Below the pieces are notes generated by a model. That model searched no databases and was not told the DNA's origin. It saw only the letters and a list, made by a program, of their open reading frames with translations. Position numbers and translations under genes: made by a program. From JAJYIW01 sp963781665 (GTDB lineage Bacteria > Chloroflexota > Anaerolineae > Anaerolineales > Anaerolineaceae): a stretch of 64,000 nt of DNA. This document shows positions 11,356 through 18,945 of this stretch, piece after piece; the stretch's first letter is position 1, and every line of letters begins with the position of its first letter. The stretch is taken from contig CAWAGA010000002.1 in assembly GCA_963781665.1 (NCBI GenBank), forward strand, positions 4,216,001-4,280,000. Reading direction: 5' to 3'.

Positions 11356-12481
11356 ATGGCTCAGATATTCCGCTCACCAGCAGTCGGTGGCGAGATTAAA
11401 TGTTTGTTGATGGAACCAGTTAAAGTGCCAGTTTTGCTTCAAAGGCTGATGCGCTGAAGTTGATCCGTGACCAACAAATCAAGCTCGATCGGGGATTCGA
11501 TTTTCAGGGGAGCAAGATTTTGCTCAAGGATTATTTGGTCCAATGGCTTGAAAACAGCCAATCAGCATTAAGGGCAAAAACAGTCCACCAATACCGAGCG
11601 GTGATCAATAAACATATCATCCCTCCCATCGGGGACATTCAGCTCAGGGATCTTAAGCTATCAAAAATCGAACGGTATTATTCAGATCAGATCCAAGATG
11701 GCGTAGGAATCCGGACAGTTCGTATCTGTCACAATATTTTGTATAAAGCATTGGATAAAGCTGTTCGGTACAACCTCGTCGCCTATAATCCGGCCCATGG
11801 AGCAGCGTTGCCTCAATACAAACATGGTGAAATGCAGGTACTGGATGAAACCCAGGTTTCCCATTTTTTAATTGCTGCCCAGGATAGCCCATATCGAGCT
11901 TTGTATCATGTGGCAGTCACAACCGGAATGCGTCAGGGAGAGTTGTTTGGCTTGAAATGGATTGATCTGCAATGGGAAAGTGGGGTCTTGCATTTACAAC
12001 GCCAGGCACAACGGGTTCCAGGACAGAACTGGAAATTCGTTGAACCTAAAACGAGGTCAGGCCGGCGAACGGTCAAGCTCGGTGAAGGCACACTTCAAGT
12101 GTTGCGGGAACATAAGATCAACCAGCCGGTGTATAAGGAAAAGATCGGGGACAAGTAGATTGAGAATGATCTGATCTTTCCGAACTTGGTTGGAAATCCC
12201 GGAGATCCCAGTAATTTAAGGGTCATTTTAACCGGGGTTTAGCCAGAGCTGGCATACCTAAAATCAGGTTTCATGATCTTCGCCACACAGCAGCTTCACT
12301 CTTGTTAAACCACAATGTTCCAGTGATTGTTGTCTCGAAGATGTTGGGGCAATCCAAACCCAGTGTAACACCCGATATCTATGGCCATCTTTACCAGGAG
12401 AGCCAGGGGGAAGCAGCCGAAATGATGGACAAGCTGGTGACACCGATCCGGGTTCAAATGCCAGAAGAAGTTCAGAAGTAA
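11356..12481 (+). pseudogene. Phage-type tyrosine recombinase (integrase), decayed
   Basis: A site-specific integrase of the XerC/phage type. A degenerate AP2-like N-terminus (FVDGTS then SASFASKADALKLIRD) is interrupted by two in-frame stops before 11460. The core is open to 12158: SAM-like domain DYLVQWLENSQSALRAKT, then catalytic Arg in TTGMRQGELFGLKW. A TAG stop at 12156-12158 follows, and the C-terminus continues in another frame from about 12248 with HDLRHTAASLLL, GQSKPSVTPDIYGHLYQ (RHxxA box and catalytic Tyr; the usual GH before the Tyr box reads GQ). It ends at 12481, about 130 bases from tRNA-Arg, the classic position for a tRNA-integrated element. Clearly inactive as given. Confidence 0.82.
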
Positions 12482-12501
12482 TTGGAAATGTTAAAAACAA
12501 T

Positions 12502-12529
12502 GGTGCAATATCTTGCACTAAATTGCACC
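12502..12529. repeat. Inverted repeat with internal TTGCAC
   Basis: GGTGCAAT and ATTGCACC form a perfect 8-bp inverted repeat around a 12-base spacer holding a further TTGCAC copy. It lies between the integrase stop and tRNA-Arg, so recombinase arm- or core-site function is possible; a plain hairpin is the alternative. Confidence 0.35.
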
Positions 12530-12540
12530 AGCAGAAATGA

Positions 12541-12563
12541 ACCTGCCGGTTTGGCAGGTTTTT
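12541..12563 (+). terminator. Rho-independent terminator after integrase relic
   Basis: ACCTGCC and GGCAGGT form a 7-bp stem with a short loop, followed by a T run (GTTTTTA). It lies 60 bases downstream of the integrase stop on the same strand. Confidence 0.6.
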
Positions 12564-12608
12564 ACCCCCACCTGTGGGGGATTGGATTAAAACTACCCCC
12601 ACATCTAG

Positions 12609-12682
12609 CGCCCCCGGGGAGACTCGGACTCCCAACCTACTGATTCGAAGTCAGGCGCTCTGTCCAATTGAGCTACGAGGGC
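12609..12682 (-). tRNA. tRNA-Arg (anticodon TCG)
   Basis: On the minus strand the 74-nt cloverleaf folds cleanly: acceptor GCCCTCG pairs with CGGGGGC (with G-U), D-arm AGCTC...GAGC, anticodon stem-loop CTGA-CTTCGAA-TCAG with TCG at positions 34-36, T-stem GGGAG/CTCCC enclosing TCCGAGT. The discriminator base is G and no CCA is encoded (CTA follows). It reads CGN arginine codons, mainly CGA. Two decayed tyrosine recombinases lie on either side, so the gene probably served as an integration target. Confidence 0.93.
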
Positions 12683-12763
12683 GGGTTCTGGCGTACAGGT
12701 GGGGGTTGTGGCATCTGGCAACCCGTAGAGGTGGTGGTCAACATTAATATAAGGAGATTTTTC

Positions 12764-13130
12764 TTGGAACCACCGAAAAATAACCACCTGACGACGTTAT
12801 TTTCTTTACTAAATTCCTTTAAGGTTCGATGCCACACCGAAGGGTTTACACCCATGACCATTCAATTTTATCATGAAAGGGCTCCACAGCTGCTGAAGTT
12901 CTGCGAATAAAATCGCATTGTGTACGCCGAAGAACTTGATGTGATAGTAGTGCGTAATTACATCCTCTAGTTGCAGGATCGAGGTCACAATCTGTGAGGT
13001 GTTCAGGCTGCTTTCCATGGGATGCGGGTCATACCGACTTCCAGGTGCTTCGTCGCTATTTGGCTCAGCGTCTGAGGAAATCACTGAAGGCATTGGAGAA
13101 CTTCCCCAGGATCGTAGCGGCTCAAATTTG
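12764..13130 (+). pseudogene. Second tyrosine recombinase, N-terminal relic
   Basis: A TTG start at 12764 is preceded by AAGGAG at 12751. The encoded LNSFKVRCHTEGFTPMTI followed by FYHERAPQLLKFC is typical of the SAM-like core-binding domain of XerC/XerD-type recombinases (FLxxCRxxGLSPxTIxxY). After a stop at 12908-12910 recognisable pieces continue (VVRNYIL, LQDRGHNL) interrupted by further stops. No catalytic domain is found before the insertion sequence remnant at 13154. An inactive, eroded relic. Confidence 0.6.
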
Positions 13131-13153
13131 AATTTTTACCTTAGAGGTATCGA

Positions 13154-13619
13154 TGCCTCAAAAAGTAATATTACCGAATTAATTGCCATAATTTGGCTAC
13201 CTTTGAGAGGATGAGCTCCTGAAAGCGTTCGAGTGCCGTCAGGGTTTCGAGGAAAAATGGCTTGAGCCGTTTCGAGCAGATCCGCCCACAGGTTTCCCAG
13301 ATCTTCTCCAAGACCTGTACCACTTCACCCTGGTAGATTTTCTCCCGCCCAGGCTTCTTCAGGCCTTTGGTTTTTGGACAGTGCTTCAACACTCGAATGG
13401 CGTACTTGCGATGGTAGCTAGTAGTTGCAATCAATTCGTCCAGGATCTGCTGTTTGCCGGTTTTGTTGGTTTTCAAATAACGTGGGCGGATGGCTTCGAT
13501 CATCTCGCGTTTACTGCGTTAACTCATCATTGTCTCCCTCGGCGGATCCAAATTCCGCACTAGGGTAACATTTTTTGTGAGCCATCGTTAGCTCTGATAG
13601 TTACATTTTATTTGAGGCA
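13154..13619 (-). mobile_element. Internally deleted insertion sequence with terminal inverted repeats
   Basis: The left end TGCCTCAAAAAGTAAT (13154-13169) is matched in inverted orientation by TTACATTTTATTTGAGGCA (13601-13619). Between them lies only the N-terminal part of a transposase, so the element is about 466 bp and non-autonomous, MITE-like. A second TIR-like string (GTAACATTTTTTGTGAG) lies at 13565-13581. No target duplication was confirmed. Confidence 0.55.
13171..13530 (-). pseudogene. Transposase (ISNCY/integrase-core type), N-terminal fragment
   Basis: From ATG 13530 (or 13527), with GAGGGAGA upstream, the frame reads a stop at codon 3-4 (TAA at 13521) and continues RSKREMIEAIRPRYLKTNK, TSYHRKYAIRVLKH, VVQVLEKIWETCGRICSKRLKPF. 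This is the helix-turn-helix region of a common integrase-core transposase whose members read GYNRKYAIRLL and RPCGKRLKPFL. The C-terminal catalytic domain is missing: the frame runs straight into the left terminal repeat at 13171. Not functional. Confidence 0.72.
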
Positions 13620-13752
13620 ATTCGGCTACGCGTATCCGCTGGCGATCTATGGTATACTATTAATACATCCTATAAATAGACACAATTTATCTGTTTTCGA
13701 TGTACGGGCTGGGGTTCGCCTTAGCTCTATCTTTATGCTATAAGGACTCCAG

Positions 13753-14868
13753 ATGAGTTTTAATTCTTTTTCATTTCACCCGCAAATCCGCGCGGGAATT
13801 CTTGCTGCAGGATATGGAACACCCACCTTGATCCAGGCAAAATCCATCCCCCCTATCCTTGAGGGGAAAGATCTTATCGGGTTGGCTCAAACCGGCACCG
13901 GGAAAACGGCCGCTTTTGTGCTGCCTATTTTGCAGCGCCTGCTCTCCGGACCGCGGGGTAAGCTACGCGCCCTGATCATAGCCCCCACACGCGAGTTGGC
14001 CGAACAGACCCATACCGCCATCCAGGCTCTGGGCCGCAAGACGGGTCTGCACAGCATGACCATATATGGCGGCGTGAGCGCTCAACTTCAACTGAAAGGT
14101 CTGCAAGCGGGGATCGAAATCGCTGTCGCCTGCCCTGGACGGCTGCTTGACTTAATGAACCAAAAAGTGGTGAACCTGAGCATGATTGAGACCTTGGTCT
14201 TGGACGAAGCAGACCAGATGTTTGATATGGGTTTCATGCCAGATATCCGTAAAATCCTAGCTGCACTTCCCCCTCACCGTCAGACGCTGCTCTTCTCGGC
14301 CACCATGCCAGCGGAGATCCGCAGACTGGCGACTGACCTGCTGCACTGTCCGGTAACGATCGAGATCGGCGCGCGCAAACCAGTCGAGACGGTCCGCCAG
14401 GCCATCTACCCGATCGAAAACGAGAATAAGTTTAAGACCCTGCTTGAGCTCCTCTCTCAGGCTGATGGCGGCCAGGTTTTGGTCTTTACTCGCACGAAAC
14501 ACCGCGCTAAGAAATTAGCGCTCCAGTTGAGTAAATATGGGCTTGCGGCCAAATCCTTTCAAGGGAACCTGTCTCAGAATCAGCGCCAGCAGGTGATGGA
14601 TGGGTTTCGCAGCGGACACTTGAGGGTGATGGTCGCGACCGATATCGCCACGCGGGGGATTGACGTATCGAAGATTACGCATGTTATCAATTTCGATATG
14701 CCGAATACCACTGATATGTATACACATCGGGTTGGCCGCACCGGGCGGATGACCCATCTCGGAACGGCATTGACCCTTGTGACCCAGGACGACCTGCCAA
14801 TGCTGCGCACGATCGAGCGGTTATTGGGACATTCTCTGGAAAGACGCCAGGTAAACAGGGCATATTGA
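13753..14868 (+). CDS. DEAD-box ATP-dependent RNA helicase
   Basis: A 371-residue RhlE-type RNA helicase, intact. Motifs in order: Q motif TPTLIQAKSIP, motif I AQTGTGKT, Ia PTRELAEQ, Ib near GRLLDL, II DEADQMFDMGF, III SAT, IV VLVFTRTKHRAKKL, V ATDIATRGIDV and VI HRVGRTGR. It unwinds short RNA duplexes during cold or stress adaptation, rRNA maturation or RNA decay. It lacks the long C-terminal RNA-binding tail of CsdA-like enzymes, so it is a minimal helicase core. ATG 13753 follows TAAGGA. A TATACT -10-like box lies at 13653-13658. It opens the stress-protein island that continues to about 31 kb; the RRM protein at 17.2 kb is a natural partner in RNA handling. Confidence 0.93.
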   Translation: MSFNSFSFHPQIRAGILAAGYGTPTLIQAKSIPPILEGKDLIGLAQTGTGKTAAFVLPILQRLLSGPRGKLRALIIAPTRELAEQTHTAIQALGRKTGLHSMTIYGGVSAQLQLKGLQAGIEIAVACPGRLLDLMNQKVVNLSMIETLVLDEADQMFDMGFMPDIRKILAALPPHRQTLLFSATMPAEIRRLATDLLHCPVTIEIGARKPVETVRQAIYPIENENKFKTLLELLSQADGGQVLVFTRTKHRAKKLALQLSKYGLAAKSFQGNLSQNQRQQVMDGFRSGHLRVMVATDIATRGIDVSKITHVINFDMPNTTDMYTHRVGRTGRMTHLGTALTLVTQDDLPMLRTIERLLGHSLERRQVNRAY

Positions 14869-14986
14869 CAGACCTCTAAGCCGCTCACACCTTGAGAGTT
14901 TGCCTGGATCCAGCCCACTGGCCGATATACACATCAATCGACGCCCGATCGTTTTGGTCCATCAGTACTCAAAACAGGGGGGAGTC

Positions 14987-15221
14987 TGCCAGCAAGATAT
15001 ACGTCCCCCGCAGGGTGAGGACCAGAGTTCGACAGCGCTTCGCTGTCGACATCTTCGGCCAACACCACTAAATCACGCTTGCCCATTTGCAGTAGTTTCT
15101 CCATCAACAGCCCAATGTCGGTTGCCCCGCTGATCTGCTTGTCATTAAGCTAGATATAGGGATTCTCAAGCTCTTGATATTAGGTCCTGTCGGTAGTAAG
15201 CGAAACACCACTGGGGTTTAC
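14987..15221 (-). pseudogene. GroEL apical-domain fragment
   Basis: On the minus strand this stretch encodes SLTTDRT, stop, YQELENPYI, stop (TAG), LNDKQISGATDIGLLMEK, LLQMGKRDLVVLAEDVDSEAL. This matches the chaperonin apical domain (VTDP...ENPYILLNDKKIS...LLEKVLQ...LLIIAEDV.GEAL). Both flanks are unrecognisable, so only about 70 codons of a 540-residue chaperonin survive. A relic of a second groEL copy, useful mainly as a sign that this locus once held chaperonins. A neighbouring minus-strand stretch (15230-15440) has short open pieces that I cannot place. Confidence 0.7.
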
Positions 15222-15456
15222 CTCACTGACAAGGTAAACCGCTAATAGCTTCTACCGGTTCCAAAAATGAGGAGTTCGGATAACAACGGAAGAAACCCCG
15301 CTTTGTCGTTGGGCAATAGCCTCACCAATCACCTCATGGGCAGCTCACCTTTAAAAGCGATATGCTTACCTTCATGGGTCTGGCCTTCTAATCTGGTTTG
15401 CGTTACCTGATCAACGGCCACACCAAACTCCTCTACCTCATCGGGTCTTCGGTTCT

Positions 15457-15861
15457 TTATCCTGATTGGAGGTCCCGAACCTTGGCTTCAATCTGGCTAT
15501 CCGTCATTTTACCAACTGTTTCAACGCTAACAATTCGCCCATCTACTCTGTCACGCTCGAGGCGATTTTTGAGTTCAATTTTCGCCTCGCCTGGTCCAAA
15601 TATCCAGATCGCATCAGCTTTCTGCAGCATAGAAATCACTCCATCATAATACTCGCTCAGATGGTTACCAAATCTTCGATCAACCACATCTTCGGCGGTC
15701 AACATTTTGCTTATGTTTGGCTTTCTTGCCTGTAAGCCACCGGCTCCCCGCATATGCTTTTCAACATTGGACCTGATTTCCTAAATCTGTTCCCCTTCGT
15801 TTTCCATGATAACCATCACCGTCTTGTGATGGTCAATCCACAAACCTACTTCTCTTGTCAT
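15457..15861 (-). pseudogene. Conserved hypothetical protein (GPGEAK family) with in-frame stop
   Basis: A strong start (ATG 15861, AAGGAG 8 bases upstream) gives MTREVGLWIDHHKTVMVIM, then a TAG at codon 27 (15781-15783), after which the same frame stays open to 15457: SNVEKHMRGAGG, HLSEYYDGVISMLQKADAI, WIFGPGEAKIELKNRL, GKMTDSQIEAKVRD. I recognise a family of small proteins with a WIDHR-like N-terminus and a central ADAIxIFGPGEAKxEL motif, of unknown function and possibly related to bacterial release-factor-like domains (uncertain). The downstream half could restart at ATG 15753. About 134 codons. Whether it is a single nonsense change or a recoded stop cannot be told from sequence alone. 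Confidence 0.6.
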
Positions 15862-16041
15862 AGTTCGCTCCTTGACTTAATCTTTTTCAACATCTCAAAG
15901 TCGGACCTGTCGGTTTATCCCCGATTTGGGATTATCGGCCAGCACCTCTTTTTTTGCTTTCTTACTACCAGAGAAAGAATACGGGATAGATCCCGTTTTC
16001 CCAGATGTGACCGACCTCTTGCAAAAAAAATGGTGTTTTCG

Positions 16042-16263
16042 TTAATTTCGGCTGTGGGAGAGAGATCGGACCCAATTTTGAAATTTCCAACCCAGCTTTT
16101 CGGGTTCTCTGAGCTGATCGGTGATTTGCCAAAAGGTATTTCTTTCACCACTCTCACATATGATAGATTGCGTAGCAGATCCTTCACGATTTGCTACCCC
16201 CATAATAACCTGGCTGTCCGAATTTATTTTCATACATTTTGGACAAACGACATGGTTTGCCAT
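16042..16263 (-). CDS. Small zinc-ribbon-like hypothetical protein
   Basis: A 73-residue frame starting MANHVVCPKCMKINSDSQ. The N-terminal CPKC pair and a later CESG resemble a two-knuckle zinc ribbon in which the fourth cysteine (normally CxC/CxxC) has become serine. The middle reads FWQITDQLREPEKLGWKF. AAAGAGG precedes the ATG with almost no spacing. One copy of the 31-base island motif lies 82 bases upstream, supporting expression with the other stress genes. No function is assigned; the lost cysteine suggests either a degenerate ribbon or early decay. Confidence 0.45.
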   Translation of the reverse strand: MANHVVCPKCMKINSDSQVIMGVANREGSATQSIICESGERNTFWQITDQLREPEKLGWKFQNWVRSLSHSRN

Positions 16264-16344
16264 CCTCTTTCTTTTATCAATGATTTAAGGAGTTCTCTAG
16301 TATTTGATGGTTGAACGGTACACCAATATCATATTCGAAATGCA

Positions 16345-16376
16345 CTATCTAAACCCCCTGGTTCGATCTATAAAAT
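16345..16376 (-). promoter_or_regulatory. Island upstream element, copy 1 (divergent)
   Basis: Read toward the gene at 16263, this is ATTTTATAGATCGAAC followed by CAGGGGGTTTAGATAG. It shares the ATTTTA head and the TAGATAG tail with three other copies (17088, 18476, 18822) and lies 82 bases before a start codon. Function is inferred from position only. Confidence 0.45.
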
Positions 16377-16485
16377 ACCTACTTACCGAGGAGTTCCACC
16401 GCTCCCATGCCCACCTCTCCCTTCTTACCTGCAAGGAAATGAAAAGCAACGTTTTCTGGTATGATCTTCAGCTCAGATGACCTTC

Positions 16486-16724
16486 TTAGCGAATAGCGAA
16501 CGAGTTGGCCTTCACTTGCACCTGGTTCTTATTTAGCCGATCCATCTGTAGCTGCGCCGACCTGAGGTCAGCTGTCTGCACCGTGATCAAAACCTTATCA
16601 GCGGTCTGCTGTATGGAGGTTAATACATCTTTTTGATCTGTTCCAAATTGGCCAGAGGGGGCATCCAGGGCAGCTTAGGCCAGGGTCAACGACAGGCGTG
16701 CTCCATGGATACTTTTTCATTCAT
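16486..16724 (-). pseudogene. Small hypothetical gene, disrupted
   Basis: ATG 16724 has a clear AAGGAG 10 bases upstream and encodes MNEKVSMEHACR before a stop. In another frame the reading LTLA, stop, AALDAPSGQFGTDQKDVL, TSIQQTADKVLITVQTADLR and AQLQMDRLNKNQVQVKANSF continues to 16486. The good ribosome binding site and coherent C-terminal coil indicate a former gene of about 80 codons, damaged by a frame change and a stop. Family not recognised. Confidence 0.4.
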
Positions 16725-16745
16725 TGTGTTTCTCCTTATCTGTTT

Positions 16746-17018
16746 CTATCGTTTTTCCTCGGTGTTTTTGTGAGACCTTGGTACCGCATGAGGATGAATG
16801 CCTAAGCTCTTATTCGTTCTGTAGAAATGTTTCAACAATCGCTCTAATTCGTCTATAGCCTTATCATTCGTGTATCCATACTTCTTTTCCAACAAGCCCA
16901 GGAACCGTTCACGCTTAGCATTGGTCTTATCCGGATTATATTCACCAGGTTTGCTTAACAATCCTCGGACTCCACTATGGATCTGATTCACCTGCTTCTT
17001 GATAATTTCATTTGACAT
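16746..17018 (-). CDS. Conserved small hypothetical protein
   Basis: A 90-residue, charged, probably helical cytosolic protein starting MSNEIIKKQVNQIHSGVR with GGAGAAAA upstream of ATG 17018. The middle (KYGYTNDKAIDELERLLKHF) looks like an amphipathic helix of a CsbD-sized stress protein, but I do not recognise a named family. It carries island-motif copy 2 at 69 bases upstream of its start. It is intact among many broken neighbours, so it is probably under selection. Function unknown. Confidence 0.55.
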   Translation of the reverse strand: MSNEIIKKQVNQIHSGVRGLLSKPGEYNPDKTNAKRERFLGLLEKKYGYTNDKAIDELERLLKHFYRTNKSLGIHPHAVPRSHKNTEEKR

Positions 17019-17087
17019 AGTTTTTCTCCATTAACAACCAGTACTTCGGGGTGGTTAAATCTTCAATACCATCCTATGCGAAGAAGG

Positions 17088-17118
17088 CTATCTATGTCCC
17101 TGACAAAACCTATAAAAT
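17088..17118 (-). promoter_or_regulatory. Island upstream element, copy 2
   Basis: Read on the minus strand: ATTTTATAGGTTTTGTCA then GGGACATAGATAG. It shares the 13-base tail GGGACATAGATAG exactly with copies 3 and 4. It lies 69 bases upstream of the 90-aa gene. Confidence 0.55.
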
Positions 17119-17153
17119 AACTAACAAATAAAGGAGTCGTTCTATCCACAATG

Positions 17154-17181
17154 AAAAACCCCGCCGCGGTGGGCGAGGTTT
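17154..17181 (-). terminator. Rho-independent terminator of the RRM gene
   Basis: On the minus strand AACCTCGCC and GGCGGGGTT form a 9-bp stem (one G-U) around CACCGC, followed directly by TTTTTC. It lies 23 bases downstream of the RRM protein stop. Confidence 0.75.
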
Positions 17182-17203
17182 AGAAAACAGTAAAGAATAG
17201 TTT

Positions 17204-17563
17204 TTAATATCCCCGATCGCCATCCCGCTTCGGGGAAAGACTGCCATACCCACCCATTGGGTTAGTGTCGAAACGGTTTGCTGAGCGATCTTTTCCCGAT
17301 CGAGCGAGATTCACCTTCAATTCTCGGCTGCCAATACTGTGCCCATTAAATCGTTCAACGGCCTTATTTGCTTCTTCTTCACTATTCATAGTGATAAATG
17401 CAAACCCTTTAAAACTGCCCGTATCGCGGTCTTTTATCATTGCAACCTGGTTAACTGTGCCGGCCATTGAAAATAGCCTGCGCAGATCATCCTCGGTTGT
17501 TTCGTAGGAAAGGTTTCCTACATATAGCTTTGTTTGTCCAACATTATAATTATAGTTCATCAT
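17204..17563 (-). CDS. RRM-domain RNA-binding protein
   Basis: A 119-residue protein with one RNA recognition motif: RNP2 KLYVGNLSY (about residues 12-20) and RNP1 KGFAFITM (about residues 53-60), with the family ending KVNLARS. A short basic/glycine C-tail follows (MGGYGSLSPKRDGDRGY). Such single-RRM proteins in cyanobacteria and other bacteria are cold- or stress-induced RNA chaperones. ATG 17563 follows GGGAGAAAA. A strong terminator lies just downstream, so it is probably monocistronic. It pairs logically with the DEAD-box helicase at 13.7 kb. Confidence 0.92.
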   Translation of the reverse strand: MMNYNYNVGQTKLYVGNLSYETTEDDLRRLFSMAGTVNQVAMIKDRDTGSFKGFAFITMNSEEEANKAVERFNGHSIGSRELKVNLARSGKDRSANRFDTNPMGGYGSLSPKRDGDRGY

Positions 17564-17649
17564 TTTTCTCCCGAAATATGGGTGTGTTCAAAATTGTTGA
17601 TCATTCATCATGCAAATTCTATTCTGGCTTACGAATGGAATCGTATGTT

Positions 17650-18153
17650 CTAAATATAGGCTCTCAGCATCCAAGCCATTTTTTCGTGCTGTCGCAGGAC
17701 ATTGACAAGCTGAGCAAAGGTACCTTGATCCTCATATATTTCGGAACATTTCTGGGAATCCTCTCGCAAGAAACGAATTAATGCCTCTTGATCGGCTAAA
17801 ATACTCATGACCTCTGCGGCAGCTGAAAATTCTCCATCTAAACGGGCTAAGTTGATTGATGCCTCAGGCCCGCTCAGGTTCGATCCACCAAGGATGCCGA
17901 CCCGTTCTGTAATCTCCACGATGATATCCCTTATCTCTTTGTACTGTAAATCGTAAAGAGATCGAAGATCCGGAGAACCATTTTCACTCGTAAGTTCGTT
18001 GGCACGTTGTAACTTGGTCGATAACACGAACTCATCAGCCAGAACCAGGTTTAAAATTTCCACGATCGAATGGCGGACGGTAGCATCCAGACCTATATTC
18101 GGCTGGAAGGTAACCTTGACATCTTTGCGTCCATAGAAAGTGGTTCGTGGCAT
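17650..18153 (-). CDS. Dps-like ferritin (DNA starvation/stationary-phase protection)
   Basis: ATG 18153 is preceded by AAAGGAG at the right distance, so I prefer it to an in-frame start at 18180. The 167-residue product has the four-helix layout of Dps: HSIVEILNLVLADEFVLST (helix A), DLQYKEIRDIIVEITERVG (helix B), then DGEFSAAAEVMSILADQEA and QGTFAQLVNVLRQHEKMAW. Classical Dps ferroxidase residues (H..H..D/E) are only partly matched (LADEF instead of YxxHW), so the iron-binding site is altered or belongs to a divergent subgroup. It would act in the cytoplasm against iron and peroxide stress. Island-motif copy 3 lies 323 bases upstream. Confidence 0.75.
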   Translation of the reverse strand: MPRTTFYGRKDVKVTFQPNIGLDATVRHSIVEILNLVLADEFVLSTKLQRANELTSENGSPDLRSLYDLQYKEIRDIIVEITERVGILGGSNLSGPEASINLARLDGEFSAAAEVMSILADQEALIRFLREDSQKCSEIYEDQGTFAQLVNVLRQHEKMAWMLRAYI

Positions 18154-18475
18154 ACTGCTCCTTTCTTCGCTGACATACACAAGCGAATGGTTGTGTTTGC
18201 TTAATGGCTTGGTCTTTCCCGTGGCTCATCCCTGGGTTCCCGGTTTATATATACTGTACCGGCCGCAAGAGCTTCTTCCTTAAATCGCCTGATATAGGTG
18301 CGTTAATCGTTTAGGCAATCGCTTAATTTTCGGATTACTTTTCTCATTTGACATCAAAATTCAACCCTGTATCAGAGGATTAATCCACGACCTCCATATT
18401 TAAGAAAACACGTATGATCAGGCAATGTAAATAGGTTGTGTGAAAATCATTTATTTCTATCGTATAGGATGGCAT

Positions 18476-18506
18476 CTATCTATGTCCCGGAGAAAATTTA
18501 TAAAAT
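18476..18506 (-). promoter_or_regulatory. Island upstream element, copy 3
   Basis: Minus-strand reading: ATTTTATAAATTTTCTCC then GGGACATAGATAG. It has the same 31-base length and tail as copies 2 and 4 and points toward the Dps-like gene, 323 bases from its ATG. Confidence 0.55.
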
Positions 18507-18539
18507 CCCTATTAAATCCGTTTTCACCAAAACAGAAAG

Positions 18540-18567
18540 TATCGAGCCGTGAAAAACTAGCTCGATA
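18540..18567. repeat. Inverted repeat TATCGAGC/GCTCGATA
   Basis: A perfect 8-bp inverted repeat with a 12-base A-rich loop. It may be an operator or a hairpin in the leader between the two divergent genes. Confidence 0.35.
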
Positions 18568-18821
18568 CGGATCATTCTGACTCAGAAGATTGATCTCTTC
18601 TTTTTATTTAGAATTCGTAATACGGATTTTTTCTTATATTCTGAGCAAGCTGTTCAAGAAAACAAAAAATCCGTAGAAAAGAAATACATCTCTACGTAAA
18701 TTAGCTAAAAGTGTAAGATGGCTGGCGGAGATGCTTCGCTCTTCCCGGTCTCAGACTATCCCTTCACCACTATTTTTTTTCTGCTTGGACCGGATAGGTT
18801 CAAGTAAGACTTTTGTTAGGT

Positions 18822-18852
18822 ATTTTAGAGATTATATCCGGGACATAGATAG
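18822..18852 (+). promoter_or_regulatory. Island upstream element, copy 4
   Basis: Plus-strand reading: ATTTTAGAGATTATATCC then GGGACATAGATAG, 93 bases before the PRC-barrel start. It is the only copy on the plus strand and it precedes a plus-strand gene, so orientation follows transcription in all four cases. Confidence 0.55.
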
Positions 18853-18945
18853 CTCAATCGAATAAAATTAATTTGTAGAAATAGACCTTTTAATTAACAG
18901 AATGGCAACTGTTGAAATCTGGATGGGTCTTCAAGGAGATTCAAA

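Larger units (their letters stand above)
18154..18945. other. Divergent intergenic region with regulatory repeats
   Basis: About 790 bases between the divergently transcribed Dps-like and PRC-barrel genes. It holds island-motif copies 3 (minus, 18476) and 4 (plus, 18822), an 8-bp inverted repeat TATCGAGC/GCTCGATA at 18540-18567, and A/T-rich stretches. No coding frame is convincing. The length of the region suggests complex control or an untranslated leader for the Dps-like gene. Confidence 0.5.

Noticed and set aside
15754..16314. 186-codon plus-strand open frame
   Set aside because: Low-complexity Phe/Ser-rich product lying opposite the GPGEAK and zinc-ribbon frames, which have better starts and recognisable motifs.
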